DNA of 64,000 nt, from the NCBI GenBank assembly GCA_024644945.1, contig JAHEGU010000007.1, positions 40,035 through 104,034 of the forward strand, written 5' to 3'. Numbering within the stretch: position 1 is the stretch's first letter; the number at the start of each line of letters is the position of its first letter. A program made the position numbers and the translations under genes. The notes below the pieces were generated by a model, which worked only from the letters and a program-made list of their open reading frames with translations, was not told where the DNA came from and made no database searches. This DNA comes from Gammaproteobacteria bacterium (GTDB taxonomy: Bacteria > Pseudomonadota > Gammaproteobacteria > Arenicellales > Poriferihabitantaceae). Shown in pieces: positions 56,919-64,000 of the stretch.

Positions 56919-58133
56919 CTATTCGACAACCTGGTTGATTGATAGCGAAATCGCTGCGCTATTGTTTGTGGGAGTCTCATGCGGGTCGCTTGTGAGATCT
57001 CCCGGTGATGCGGTGGGCTTCCCGCTCTTTGAAATTCGTGCGGTAACTAAAACGTTTTCGGTGCTGCTCAGATTCCGGCCTTCTATCATTGCCATTGAGT
57101 CATTCAGGGTAACCTCAGCTGGCAGGTCGGCCACCGATAGCCTCGCGGCGGCGAGGGGAAACGGTGGGCCGCCTATGGCGCGTGCGAACACAAACACTTT
57201 GTCCCCAGGGCTGGTCATAGCTTGAAAATCTGGATCGAGGGATACGGTTACGCTGATCGATGACGCCGATGTCGCGATGCTATCGGCAGGCCCGGCGTCC
57301 GATGCAGCTTCGAGGTCGGCGGGCCTGCCCTCAATTTGAGAAATCACCTGATTGATCTGGTTCAGTGCCTCAGGCTGGGTCGTCAGCAACGGTTGCAGTC
57401 TCTTGAGATATCCAAGCGCTGTTTCGTTGTCGCCGATACTTCTTGAACCCATCCCCGCGATCCACAATGCGTTGATCTGCGCGGGATCCAGTTCCAGGGC
57501 ACGGTTTAGTCTGGCGGCAATCTCCTCGGTGTATTGACTACCGTTCACCAGAAGACTCGCATCTGACCAGGCGGTAAGAATGTCCGGGTCGTCACCAACC
57601 AACCGATGTACCTTGGCGTAGGCTTGTTCTGCTTCAGCGAAGCGACCTAGAGACATATATGTTCTACCGGCAAGTGCCCAACCGTCCGCGTTATCCGGTT
57701 GTTGCTCCAGCGTCTGTTCAAGTCTTGTTAATAAAACGTCAAGACTGGCTGCCGGGTTTTGCTCAATCTGTTCAGAAGAAGGCAGCGCTGCCTGCTGTTT
57801 CCATTGTGTATTCCCAAGGAATTTGTATAGAGTAAATGCCGCCACTGGAATGCTGAGCAACACTACGATTGCGGTGAGGGCTCCGCTAGGCCGGTTAACC
57901 TCTATATTGTAATCGGGTGCCTTAAGGTCGTCTAACAGTGCAGCTTCAAGTTCCTGTCGGGCTTCGACTGAGTCATTATCTGTGGAAATCTGCTCGAGTC
58001 TTTGGCGGGTGATTTCCAGGTTTTGCTTTTCAAGATCAACAGTCTTGATCGCCTTGCGGTTGAATAGAGATGGGGCAAGTATCAGAAGGGAAGTCACAAC
58101 GAGCGCGCTGGCGCAGAGAAAGAAGAGCCCCAT
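56919..58133 (-). CDS. ccmI: Cytochrome c biogenesis protein CcmI
   Basis: Apocytochrome chaperone of the haem ligation step. Membrane segments at about 3-22 and 89-109, then TPR repeats (about 135-270; DGWALAGRTYMSLGRFAEAEQAYAKV in two stretches) and a C-terminal beta domain (DKVFVFARAIGGPPFPLA). 404 residues. Overlaps the ccmH stop by one base; last gene of the operon. Confidence 0.93.
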   Translation of the reverse strand: MGLFFLCASALVVTSLLILAPSLFNRKAIKTVDLEKQNLEITRQRLEQISTDNDSVEARQELEAALLDDLKAPDYNIEVNRPSGALTAIVVLLSIPVAAFTLYKFLGNTQWKQQAALPSSEQIEQNPAASLDVLLTRLEQTLEQQPDNADGWALAGRTYMSLGRFAEAEQAYAKVHRLVGDDPDILTAWSDASLLVNGSQYTEEIAARLNRALELDPAQINALWIAGMGSRSIGDNETALGYLKRLQPLLTTQPEALNQINQVISQIEGRPADLEAASDAGPADSIATSASSISVTVSLDPDFQAMTSPGDKVFVFARAIGGPPFPLAAARLSVADLPAEVTLNDSMAMIEGRNLSSTENVLVTARISKSGKPTASPGDLTSDPHETPTNNSAAISLSINQVVE

Positions 58134-58711
58134 TAACTCTCTCCGTGATCTGGTAATTCTGAATGTCGGCCGGACGAAGTGTTTATTCCCTTTTGTGGTT
58201 TCTGCACATGAGATTGGTTCAACATTGCACGAACCCGAACGCGTTCGGACTCGCTAAATTCTTTCACATCATTTTTACCGCGATTACGCGCACGCAACAC
58301 GACCCACAGCGCAATGATCAATAAAACCACGGGCGACAGCCAAAGCACCAGATTGGATTTGTTGAACGCTGGACGATACAGAACGAATTCACCGTAACGA
58401 TCGACCATGAATGCCACCACGTCCTGTCGCGTTTTCCCCTGTTCGATTAATTCACGAGTCTTACGCCTGAGGTCAATTGCCAGTTCAGCATTTGAATCTG
58501 CCAGGTTCTGATTCTGGCACACCAGGCAACGGAGTTCCTCAATCATGTCCTGGTATAGAGCCTGTTTGGCAGGATCATCGAATTGCACTACCTCTACTTT
58601 TGCTAGTCCGGATAGAGGATGGATAAACAATGTCACCAGTAAAGTGTAAAGAAACATGCCAGACATGCTGATGGCGAATGAATTTAGGTCGAACTTGCTC
58701 AGACGCTTCAA
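58133..58711 (-). CDS. ccmH: Cytochrome c biogenesis protein CcmH
   Basis: Thioreductase that keeps apocytochrome CxxCH cysteines reduced. Signal-anchor at about 14-36, redox motif LRCLVCQNQNLADS, DRYGEFVLYRP, and a C-terminal membrane helix. At 192 residues it has an extra N- and C-terminal extension. Overlaps ccmG by four bases. Confidence 0.95.
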   Translation of the reverse strand: MKRLSKFDLNSFAISMSGMFLYTLLVTLFIHPLSGLAKVEVVQFDDPAKQALYQDMIEELRCLVCQNQNLADSNAELAIDLRRKTRELIEQGKTRQDVVAFMVDRYGEFVLYRPAFNKSNLVLWLSPVVLLIIALWVVLRARNRGKNDVKEFSESERVRVRAMLNQSHVQKPQKGINTSSGRHSELPDHGES

Positions 58712-59235
58712 TTTGTGACCTGCCTGAGCTGCTCAATAATTGGGATTAGCTTTTGATTAAGGTCTTCATGACTCACGGGCCCGATATGTTTGTATCGAAT
58801 ATGGCCACGTTGATCGACTACGAAGGTTTCCGGCACACCATATACACCGTATTCAATGCCGACGTCACCCGCATGATCAAAAGCGCTTACCAGGTAAGGA
58901 TTGCCATGTTCGATTAACCACTGTTTGGCTTTACCTCGCTCATCCTTATAGTTCAAACCAACAATATCCACCTGCTCTGACAGTTTTGTGATCACAGGGT
59001 GCTCCTGTAAACAGGCCACGCACCATGATGCCCACACGTTCAGTAGCCATACCTTCCCCTCGAGAGTCTGGTGTGTAATCTGTTGTGTGGTATTGTGGAG
59101 CTGCTCGAGATCAAAAGCCGGCGCTGGTTTGTCGATCAATACCGAGGGTATTTCCCGGGGATCCAGACTGAGTCCGCGCCAAAGTAGCGCAGCAAGCCCG
59201 ACAAATAGAACCAGCGGCACAACATATCGGCTCAT
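58708..59235 (-). CDS. ccmG: Thiol:disulfide interchange protein DsbE/CcmG
   Basis: Membrane-anchored thioredoxin-fold reductant for CcmH/apocytochrome. N-terminal helix (5-21), active site WASWCVACLQEHP, and GVYGVPETFVVD. 175 residues. Overlaps ccmF by four bases. Confidence 0.95.
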   Translation of the reverse strand: MSRYVVPLVLFVGLAALLWRGLSLDPREIPSVLIDKPAPAFDLEQLHNTTQQITHQTLEGKVWLLNVWASWCVACLQEHPVITKLSEQVDIVGLNYKDERGKAKQWLIEHGNPYLVSAFDHAGDVGIEYGVYGVPETFVVDQRGHIRYKHIGPVSHEDLNQKLIPIIEQLRQVTN

Positions 59236-61208
59236 ACAGTCTGTCCGGCAGTCTGTCCGGTGAACTCTGTTTGTGCGACCTTTTTGCTCTGGCGATATCG
59301 TTTGTCAGTGGCTGCAAGTAAGCCGCCGAATCCCATCAGAAGTGCTCCGAGCCAGATCCATCGAATAAAGGGTTTCAGGTACAGCCTCACCGCCCATGCG
59401 CCCTGATTATTCAGAGGCTCCCCCAATGCGATGAATAGATCACGGGTGAAACCTGCGTCGATCGCTGCTTCTGTCATCGGGTCTTGTTGTACTAAATAGG
59501 TGCGTTTCTCTGGCTGTAAAACGCTATCGACCTCTCCATTGACGAGTACCGAAAAGTTGCCCATGCGGGAACTATAATTTGGCCCGGTTGTATTGCGAAC
59601 GCCATTGAACTCAAATTCGTATCCCGCCATCTGAAAACGCTCACCTGGTGCAAGGCGGACGTCCTTTTCAATACTAAATCCATTCACCATGGTGACACCA
59701 ATTATGAATACCCCAACACCGAAATGCGCAATGGTCATTCCCACAATCGATCTTGGGGTCGAGAATAGTCCCCGCATGCGCTGTCCTGGGCGAGCACGTG
59801 TCCAGAGAGCATGGATATTCGTGAGCATTACCCATACACCGAGCGCGATACCCAGCCCGGCGGTCAGTGAATAACGATGCATCGCCAGTGGCGCCAGCAG
59901 ACCAATGACGAGCGATATCAGTAATAGGATTACTTTATCTTTTGCATTCCTAGAGAGACTATCTCGCTTCCATCTTAGGGTAGTGCCGATCCCCATTAGC
60001 GCCACCAGGGGCACGCCCAATACCGCGAATACAAGGTCGAAGTAGGGGGGTCCAACTGAAATCTTCTTGCTCAACAGTGCATCGATAATGAGTGGGTAGA
60101 GCGTCCCTATCAACACTGCAAAACAAAGCACCGCAAAGAACACGTTATTGAGAAGTAACGCTGTTTCTCTTGATACCAGATTAAATCTAACAAAACTCCG
60201 CACAGTCGGAGCGCGCCACGCATAGAGTACCAGCGAGCTACCCACTACGATGAACAGGAAAATCAGGATAAACAATCCCCTGGACGGATCATTGGCAAAT
60301 GCGTGAACTGAAGTTAAAACACCTGAGCGAACCAGAAAAGTGCCGAGTAAGGACAGAGAGAACGCCATCACTGCGAGGAGTATGCTCCAGGCTTTGAATA
60401 CCGCACGTTTCTCGGTTGCGGCCAGGGAATGAATCAACGCGGTACCGACCAGCCATGGCATAAATGAGGCGTTCTCGACCGGATCCCAGAACCACCATCC
60501 GCCCCAGCCCAGCTCGTAATACGCCCACCATGAACCCAGGGCAATACCAATGGTCAGAAACATCCAGGCAATATTAGTCCACGGGCGCGCCCAACGCGCC
60601 CAGGCCGCATCCAGTCGACCGCCGATCATGGCTGCGATAGAAAATGCAAAGGCGACTGAAAAGCCGACATAACCCATATATAACATTGGTGGATGAATCG
60701 CGAGTCCGATATCCTGCAGCAGTGGATTCAAGTCGCGGCCTTCGGCCGGTGATGGAAAAAGTCGTTCGAATGGATTCGATGTGAGCAGCAGAAAAAGCAG
60801 TATACCAACACTGACGAGCCCCATTACCGCTAAAACCCTTGCAGCCATCACATCTGGAAGCTGCCGTGTACCCAGTGCCACTGCGCCTGTCCAGACCGTC
60901 AGTATAAAAGCCCAAAGTAATAATGAACCCTCATGTCCGCCCCACACACCTGTGATGCGGTAGAGTAGCGGTAGCCGAGAATTGGAATGGTTGGCGACAT
61001 AGGCCACAGAGAAGTCGCTAGTCATGAATGCCCAGGTGAGGCAGCCATACGAGATCGCGATCATCGCAAGCAGATTTAAACTCAGAGGACGCGCCAGAGT
61101 CACCCAGTTACTGATTCCCCTAAGGGAGCCCACCAGGGGTAGTGTACCCAGCAAAACCGCCAGCACCAATCCGAGAATCAGAGCAAAGTGACCGAGTTCA
61201 GGAATCAT
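59232..61208 (-). CDS. ccmF: Haem lyase subunit CcmF
   Basis: Multi-helix inner-membrane protein joining haem to apocytochrome. The WWD domain [19 protein letters not shown] is intact, with [12 protein letters not shown] and conserved histidines. 658 residues. Overlaps ccmE by four bases. Confidence 0.97.
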   Translation of the reverse strand: MIPELGHFALILGLVLAVLLGTLPLVGSLRGISNWVTLARPLSLNLLAMIAISYGCLTWAFMTSDFSVAYVANHSNSRLPLLYRITGVWGGHEGSLLLWAFILTVWTGAVALGTRQLPDVMAARVLAVMGLVSVGILLFLLLTSNPFERLFPSPAEGRDLNPLLQDIGLAIHPPMLYMGYVGFSVAFAFSIAAMIGGRLDAAWARWARPWTNIAWMFLTIGIALGSWWAYYELGWGGWWFWDPVENASFMPWLVGTALIHSLAATEKRAVFKAWSILLAVMAFSLSLLGTFLVRSGVLTSVHAFANDPSRGLFILIFLFIVVGSSLVLYAWRAPTVRSFVRFNLVSRETALLLNNVFFAVLCFAVLIGTLYPLIIDALLSKKISVGPPYFDLVFAVLGVPLVALMGIGTTLRWKRDSLSRNAKDKVILLLISLVIGLLAPLAMHRYSLTAGLGIALGVWVMLTNIHALWTRARPGQRMRGLFSTPRSIVGMTIAHFGVGVFIIGVTMVNGFSIEKDVRLAPGERFQMAGYEFEFNGVRNTTGPNYSSRMGNFSVLVNGEVDSVLQPEKRTYLVQQDPMTEAAIDAGFTRDLFIALGEPLNNQGAWAVRLYLKPFIRWIWLGALLMGFGGLLAATDKRYRQSKKVAQTEFTGQTAGQTV

Positions 61209-61660
61209 TGGGCAGTCTGCTCCGTAGAATAGTTGTCCGCATTTGCTTGTTTCAGGGCCGCGCTCACCTCAGGCGGCATATAGTTTTCATCGTGTTTGGC
61301 CAGCACCTGCTGGGCGATAAACTCACCATTTTGAATCGAGCCTGTTGTGACAATTCCCTGACCTTCTCGAAACAAATCCGGCAGTATACCAGTATAACGA
61401 ACGGTAACGACTTTAGCGGTATCGGTGAGGTCGAATGCAATACTGAGATCAGTATCACTTCTTTTTACACTGCCTTCCACTACCATCCCACCCAGTCTGA
61501 ACGTGGTGTTATCTGGTGCCTCGCCAGCTGCTATTTGCGAAGGACTGTAAAACAGGTTGATGTTCTGATTCAGAGCGGTTAACGCCAATGCCACAGCGCC
61601 GCTAACCGCCGTCAACAGCAGGCCAATAAGCAGTAGTCTTTGCTTCCTTTTTGGGGTCAT
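61205..61660 (-). CDS. ccmE: Haem chaperone CcmE
   Basis: Periplasmic haem carrier. N-terminal helix (9-30), OB-fold, and the haem-binding histidine in [12 protein letters not shown] (H123). 151 residues. The ccmD stop overlaps its ATG. Confidence 0.97.
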   Translation of the reverse strand: MTPKRKQRLLLIGLLLTAVSGAVALALTALNQNINLFYSPSQIAAGEAPDNTTFRLGGMVVEGSVKRSDTDLSIAFDLTDTAKVVTVRYTGILPDLFREGQGIVTTGSIQNGEFIAQQVLAKHDENYMPPEVSAALKQANADNYSTEQTAQ

Positions 61661-61830
61661 GATTTGTTCGATCGCCTGATTTTATGTTCGACTTCAGCGC
61701 CAAGCTGACGGATAAGTTTCTTATGCTGGCTTCTTGATGATAGAAACTGATAGGTGAATAGCACTGCCACCACAGCATAACTGGTCCAGACAAAAAACGC
61801 GTAGCCACCCATATGAAAAAATTCAGTCAT
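61657..61830 (-). CDS. ccmD: Haem exporter accessory protein CcmD
   Basis: A 57-residue single-helix protein: [20 protein letters not shown], then a membrane helix to about residue 30 and a basic tail. The GGYAxxVWxSY motif is diagnostic of CcmD. It connects CcmC to CcmE. It overlaps ccmC by eight bases and ccmE by four (TCATGA region). Confidence 0.93.
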   Translation of the reverse strand: MTEFFHMGGYAFFVWTSYAVVAVLFTYQFLSSRSQHKKLIRQLGAEVEHKIRRSNKS

Positions 61831-62596
61831 TGACAATCTCCCGCACCCACTGCGTTCTGCGTTCCTGACTCAGTAGTTCACATCGTAATCGGTAGAGCAT
61901 CGCAGACAGGAAGTAAAAGTTAAAAGCAAAAAACATGATCAGCAGGGGGATAAGCATTCTGGTATCGATACTGGGACGGCCGAGTTTGGTGACCGTCGCG
62001 CCCTGGTGCAGGGTATTCCACCATTCCACTGAAAAATGAATGATCGGCAAATTAATTAAGCCGACTAGTGCGAGAACGGCAGAGGCGCGCGACGCAGTGC
62101 GGCGGTCTTCAATGGCATTGGACAACGCGATATATCCTATGAACAAAAACAACAGCACAAGTTCAGAAGTCAGGCGTGCATCCCAGACCCAGTATGTGCC
62201 CCAGGTCGGTTTGCCCCAGAGGGAACCAGTGACCAGTGCGCAGAAAGTGAACATTGCCCCAAGCGGTGCGACGGAGCGTGCCACCAGGTCCGAGACTTTG
62301 ATATGCCATACCAGGCCAATTCCGGCTGAGACCGCCATGACGAAATAGCTGAACATCGATAACCATGCCGAAGGTACATGAATGAAAATTATTCGGTAAC
62401 TGTCCCCCATTTGGTAATCAGGTGGCGCAACGACCAGCCCCTGATACAGACCGACAACGAAAAGCAGAAGCGCCACAACCCCGATGGGCATGGCCCAACG
62501 GCTGGCAAACCCGTAGACCCATGCAGGGGAGCCAAATCGATGAAACCACAGCCATTTCTTGCCGCGACTGGATGAGTTGAGAGATTCCGTGGTCAT
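61823..62596 (-). CDS. ccmC: Haem exporter subunit CcmC
   Basis: Six-helix membrane protein that hands haem to CcmE. Tryptophan-rich WGTYWVWDARLTSELVL motif and flanking histidines (HVPSAW). 257 residues. 92 bp downstream of ccmB. Confidence 0.97.
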   Translation of the reverse strand: MTTESLNSSSRGKKWLWFHRFGSPAWVYGFASRWAMPIGVVALLLFVVGLYQGLVVAPPDYQMGDSYRIIFIHVPSAWLSMFSYFVMAVSAGIGLVWHIKVSDLVARSVAPLGAMFTFCALVTGSLWGKPTWGTYWVWDARLTSELVLLFLFIGYIALSNAIEDRRTASRASAVLALVGLINLPIIHFSVEWWNTLHQGATVTKLGRPSIDTRMLIPLLIMFFAFNFYFLSAMLYRLRCELLSQERRTQWVREIVND

Positions 62597-62688
62597 TTTT
62601 TTCTGGAATTGTTGTATAGCTTTGAATTATCGATGAAAACTAAGATCACTATTTTACTTCAATCAATAAAAGACCTGAACTATAGGTA

Positions 62689-63378
62689 TCAGTTCACACT
62701 GATTTTTAATGCAGTGGCGCTGGCCAATGGACAGACTGCTAGAGAAAACAGTGAAAATGAAGCGAGTAATAACAGGTGAGGTTGTGGATCAAGAGTGACC
62801 ATTGTGGCTTGCACGGCGCCAGCGCCAAAAATCAGCACCGGGACGTAAAGCGGCAGGATGACCAGGCTTAGCAATACCCCGCTTTTGCGTATTCCCACAG
62901 TTAAACCAACGCCAACGGCGCCGATAAGGCTGAGGGCAGGGGTGCCGAGTATCAGTGCGCAACTTAAAACAATAATCGCATCTCCAGATAACTGCATCAG
63001 CACACCGAGTAATGGGGATATCAAAATGAGCGGCAGTCCTGTCACCAGCCAGTGGGCCAGAGTTTTTGCCAGCACCAGCAGACTCAGCGGATGGGGGCTC
63101 AGCACCAGCTGTTCTAGAGTACCGTCTTCGTGGTCGGGTCGGAAAATTCCGTCCAGGGCAAGCAGCGTAGCTAACAGCGCGGCGACCCAGATTATTCCCG
63201 GCCCCGCCTGCATTAACAATGTTTTATCCGGGGTAACCGATAATGGAAACAGGCTGACCACAATAATAAAGAACAGCACTGGCTGAAGCATATCCCCACG
63301 CTCCCGCAGCGCTATCATCAGGTCCCGGCGAAGCAGAGCTTTCATCGCACTCATCGTTGAGACTGTTTGGTCGTTCAT
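62689..63378 (-). CDS. ccmB: Haem exporter permease CcmB
   Basis: Membrane subunit of the CcmAB ABC complex. About six hydrophobic helices, RPDHEDGTLEQLVLSPHP near 65-85. The frame opens at 63393, but the ATG at 63378 makes an ATGA overlap with the ccmA stop and gives the usual start, so 229 residues. Confidence 0.95.
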   Translation of the reverse strand: MNDQTVSTMSAMKALLRRDLMIALRERGDMLQPVLFFIIVVSLFPLSVTPDKTLLMQAGPGIIWVAALLATLLALDGIFRPDHEDGTLEQLVLSPHPLSLLVLAKTLAHWLVTGLPLILISPLLGVLMQLSGDAIIVLSCALILGTPALSLIGAVGVGLTVGIRKSGVLLSLVILPLYVPVLIFGAGAVQATMVTLDPQPHLLLLASFSLFSLAVCPLASATALKISVN

Positions 63379-64000
63379 GCTGAATCCAGGCAAATCCGAC
63401 CGAGCCGGTCAACAGGCAAATCAAAGCCTTGGTGACTCGTAAATATGATTAATCCATTGCGCTCAATGTGACTCCGCATCAGGGACGAGAGTAACTCGAT
63501 TCCTTCAGAATCAAGAGAGGTGCCCGGCTCATCGAGAATCCACATAGGCGCATCACTCATGACCACTCTCGCAACCGCAATACGTTGCCTCTGGCCTGCA
63601 GACAGCTGTCGGCATAAACGGTCTCGTGTGTGCTCCACTCGCAGTAACGTAAGGTGTTCAGTGGCCGTCGAACCGGCATCACGCAGCGCGCGATTCCCAG
63701 TAGCCGCGGTCGACACCAAATTTTCATGGGCAGTCAGATCCGGTTTTAGCGCAGGTTTATGTCCTAGATAACTCAGATTGGCGCGGTACTCACTAGGAAC
63801 CCTCCGAATATCATTCCCGTTCCAATTGATCTGGCCCGTCTCGGCCAAACTTAAGCCACATAAAATCCGCAGCAACGACGTCTTCCCTGATCCATTTGCG
63901 CCCGTTACATGTATCGTGTTTCCTGAACTTATGGTAAGGCTCAAGCCTTCAAAAAGGCTATTAAATCCGCGCAGGCACGCTAAATCCGTGGCCTCAATAC
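63375..64000 (-). CDS. ccmA: Haem exporter ATPase CcmA (start lies beyond window)
   Basis: ATPase that releases haem-loaded CcmE. Walker A GANGSGKTS, signature LSAGQRQRIAVARV, Walker B MWILDEPGTSLD. The frame stays open to the right window edge (IEATDLACLRGFNSLFEGLS before the TTG at 63944), which aligns with the CcmA N-terminus, so the true start is past base 64000; only a few codons are missing. Confidence 0.93.
   Translation of the reverse strand, partial: IEATDLACLRGFNSLFEGLSLTISSGNTIHVTGANGSGKTSLLRILCGLSLAETGQINWNGNDIRRVPSEYRANLSYLGHKPALKPDLTAHENLVSTAATGNRALRDAGSTATEHLTLLRVEHTRDRLCRQLSAGQRQRIAVARVVMSDAPMWILDEPGTSLDSEGIELLSSLMRSHIERNGLIIFTSHQGFDLPVDRLGRICLDSA

Noticed and set aside
1..64000. 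CRISPR arrays, prophage, restriction or toxin-antitoxin systems
   Set aside because: No regularly spaced repeats, phage structural genes, methylase-nuclease pairs or paired small toxin genes were seen.

Overview
The window looks like chromosome from a free-living Gammaproteobacterium, probably an uncultured or marine lineage. Typical gammaproteobacterial blocks are present: lepA-lepB-DUF4845-rnc-era-recO, rpsF-rpsR-rplI-dnaB-alr-radA, a homodimeric-type aceE-aceF-lpd pyruvate dehydrogenase operon, a complete ccmABCDEFGHI cytochrome c maturation operon, and an OxyR with cysteines at 199 and 208. Base composition is near balanced and coding is dense. I saw no tRNA, rRNA, CRISPR array, intact insertion sequence or prophage.

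Layout. 1-9.5 kb: start of a class I fumarase (cut by the window edge), a DUF349 protein, a five-LysM MltD-like lytic transglycosylase, a rhodanese, truD, pyrF, an FMN hydroxyacid dehydrogenase and an AEC transporter. 9.6-15 kb: assorted single genes (HEXXH protein, peroxiredoxin, htpX, a Popeye-like membrane cyclic-nucleotide-binding protein, an enolase-superfamily enzyme, a Cds1-type PLP enzyme). 15.2-15.8 kb: a deletion scar joining the start of a short-chain dehydrogenase to the end of a flavin oxidoreductase. 15.9-19.3 kb: an oxidative-stress locus (rubrerythrin, CCG-type Fe-S protein, DUF3501, OxyR). 19.4-26.1 kb: Gfo/Idh/MocA oxidoreductase, AlaX-like editing protein, Mut7-C RNase, a small unknown, mobA and ppc. 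26.3-33.7 kb: the lepA-recO operon, then a methyltransferase and a PolX-like helix-hairpin-helix protein.

33.7-38.1 kb is the most island-like part. It holds a decayed IS91-type transposase fragment, a HAMP-PAS class III adenylate cyclase, a Tat-exported polyamine-type solute-binding protein with no permease, and about 550 bp of gene-free sequence. The binding protein and the cyclase form one transcription unit and look like a ligand-sensing cAMP pathway rather than a transporter. This is the best candidate here for an under-described system. The Popeye-like protein at 11.9 kb is a possible cyclic-nucleotide receptor in the same genome.

38.1-43.9 kb: pyruvate dehydrogenase operon on the minus strand, divergent from rpsF. 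44-50.2 kb: ribosomal protein/replication operon, then an FKBP-type isomerase. 50.3-56.9 kb: envelope and signalling genes (glycine-zipper lipoprotein-like protein, PepSY-like protein plus PhoP/PhoQ-type two-component system, PP2C phosphatase, dapD, and an M23 peptidase whose 3' end overlaps a bactofilin gene by 91 nt). 56.9-64 kb: the ccm operon on the minus strand, with ccmA running off the window end.
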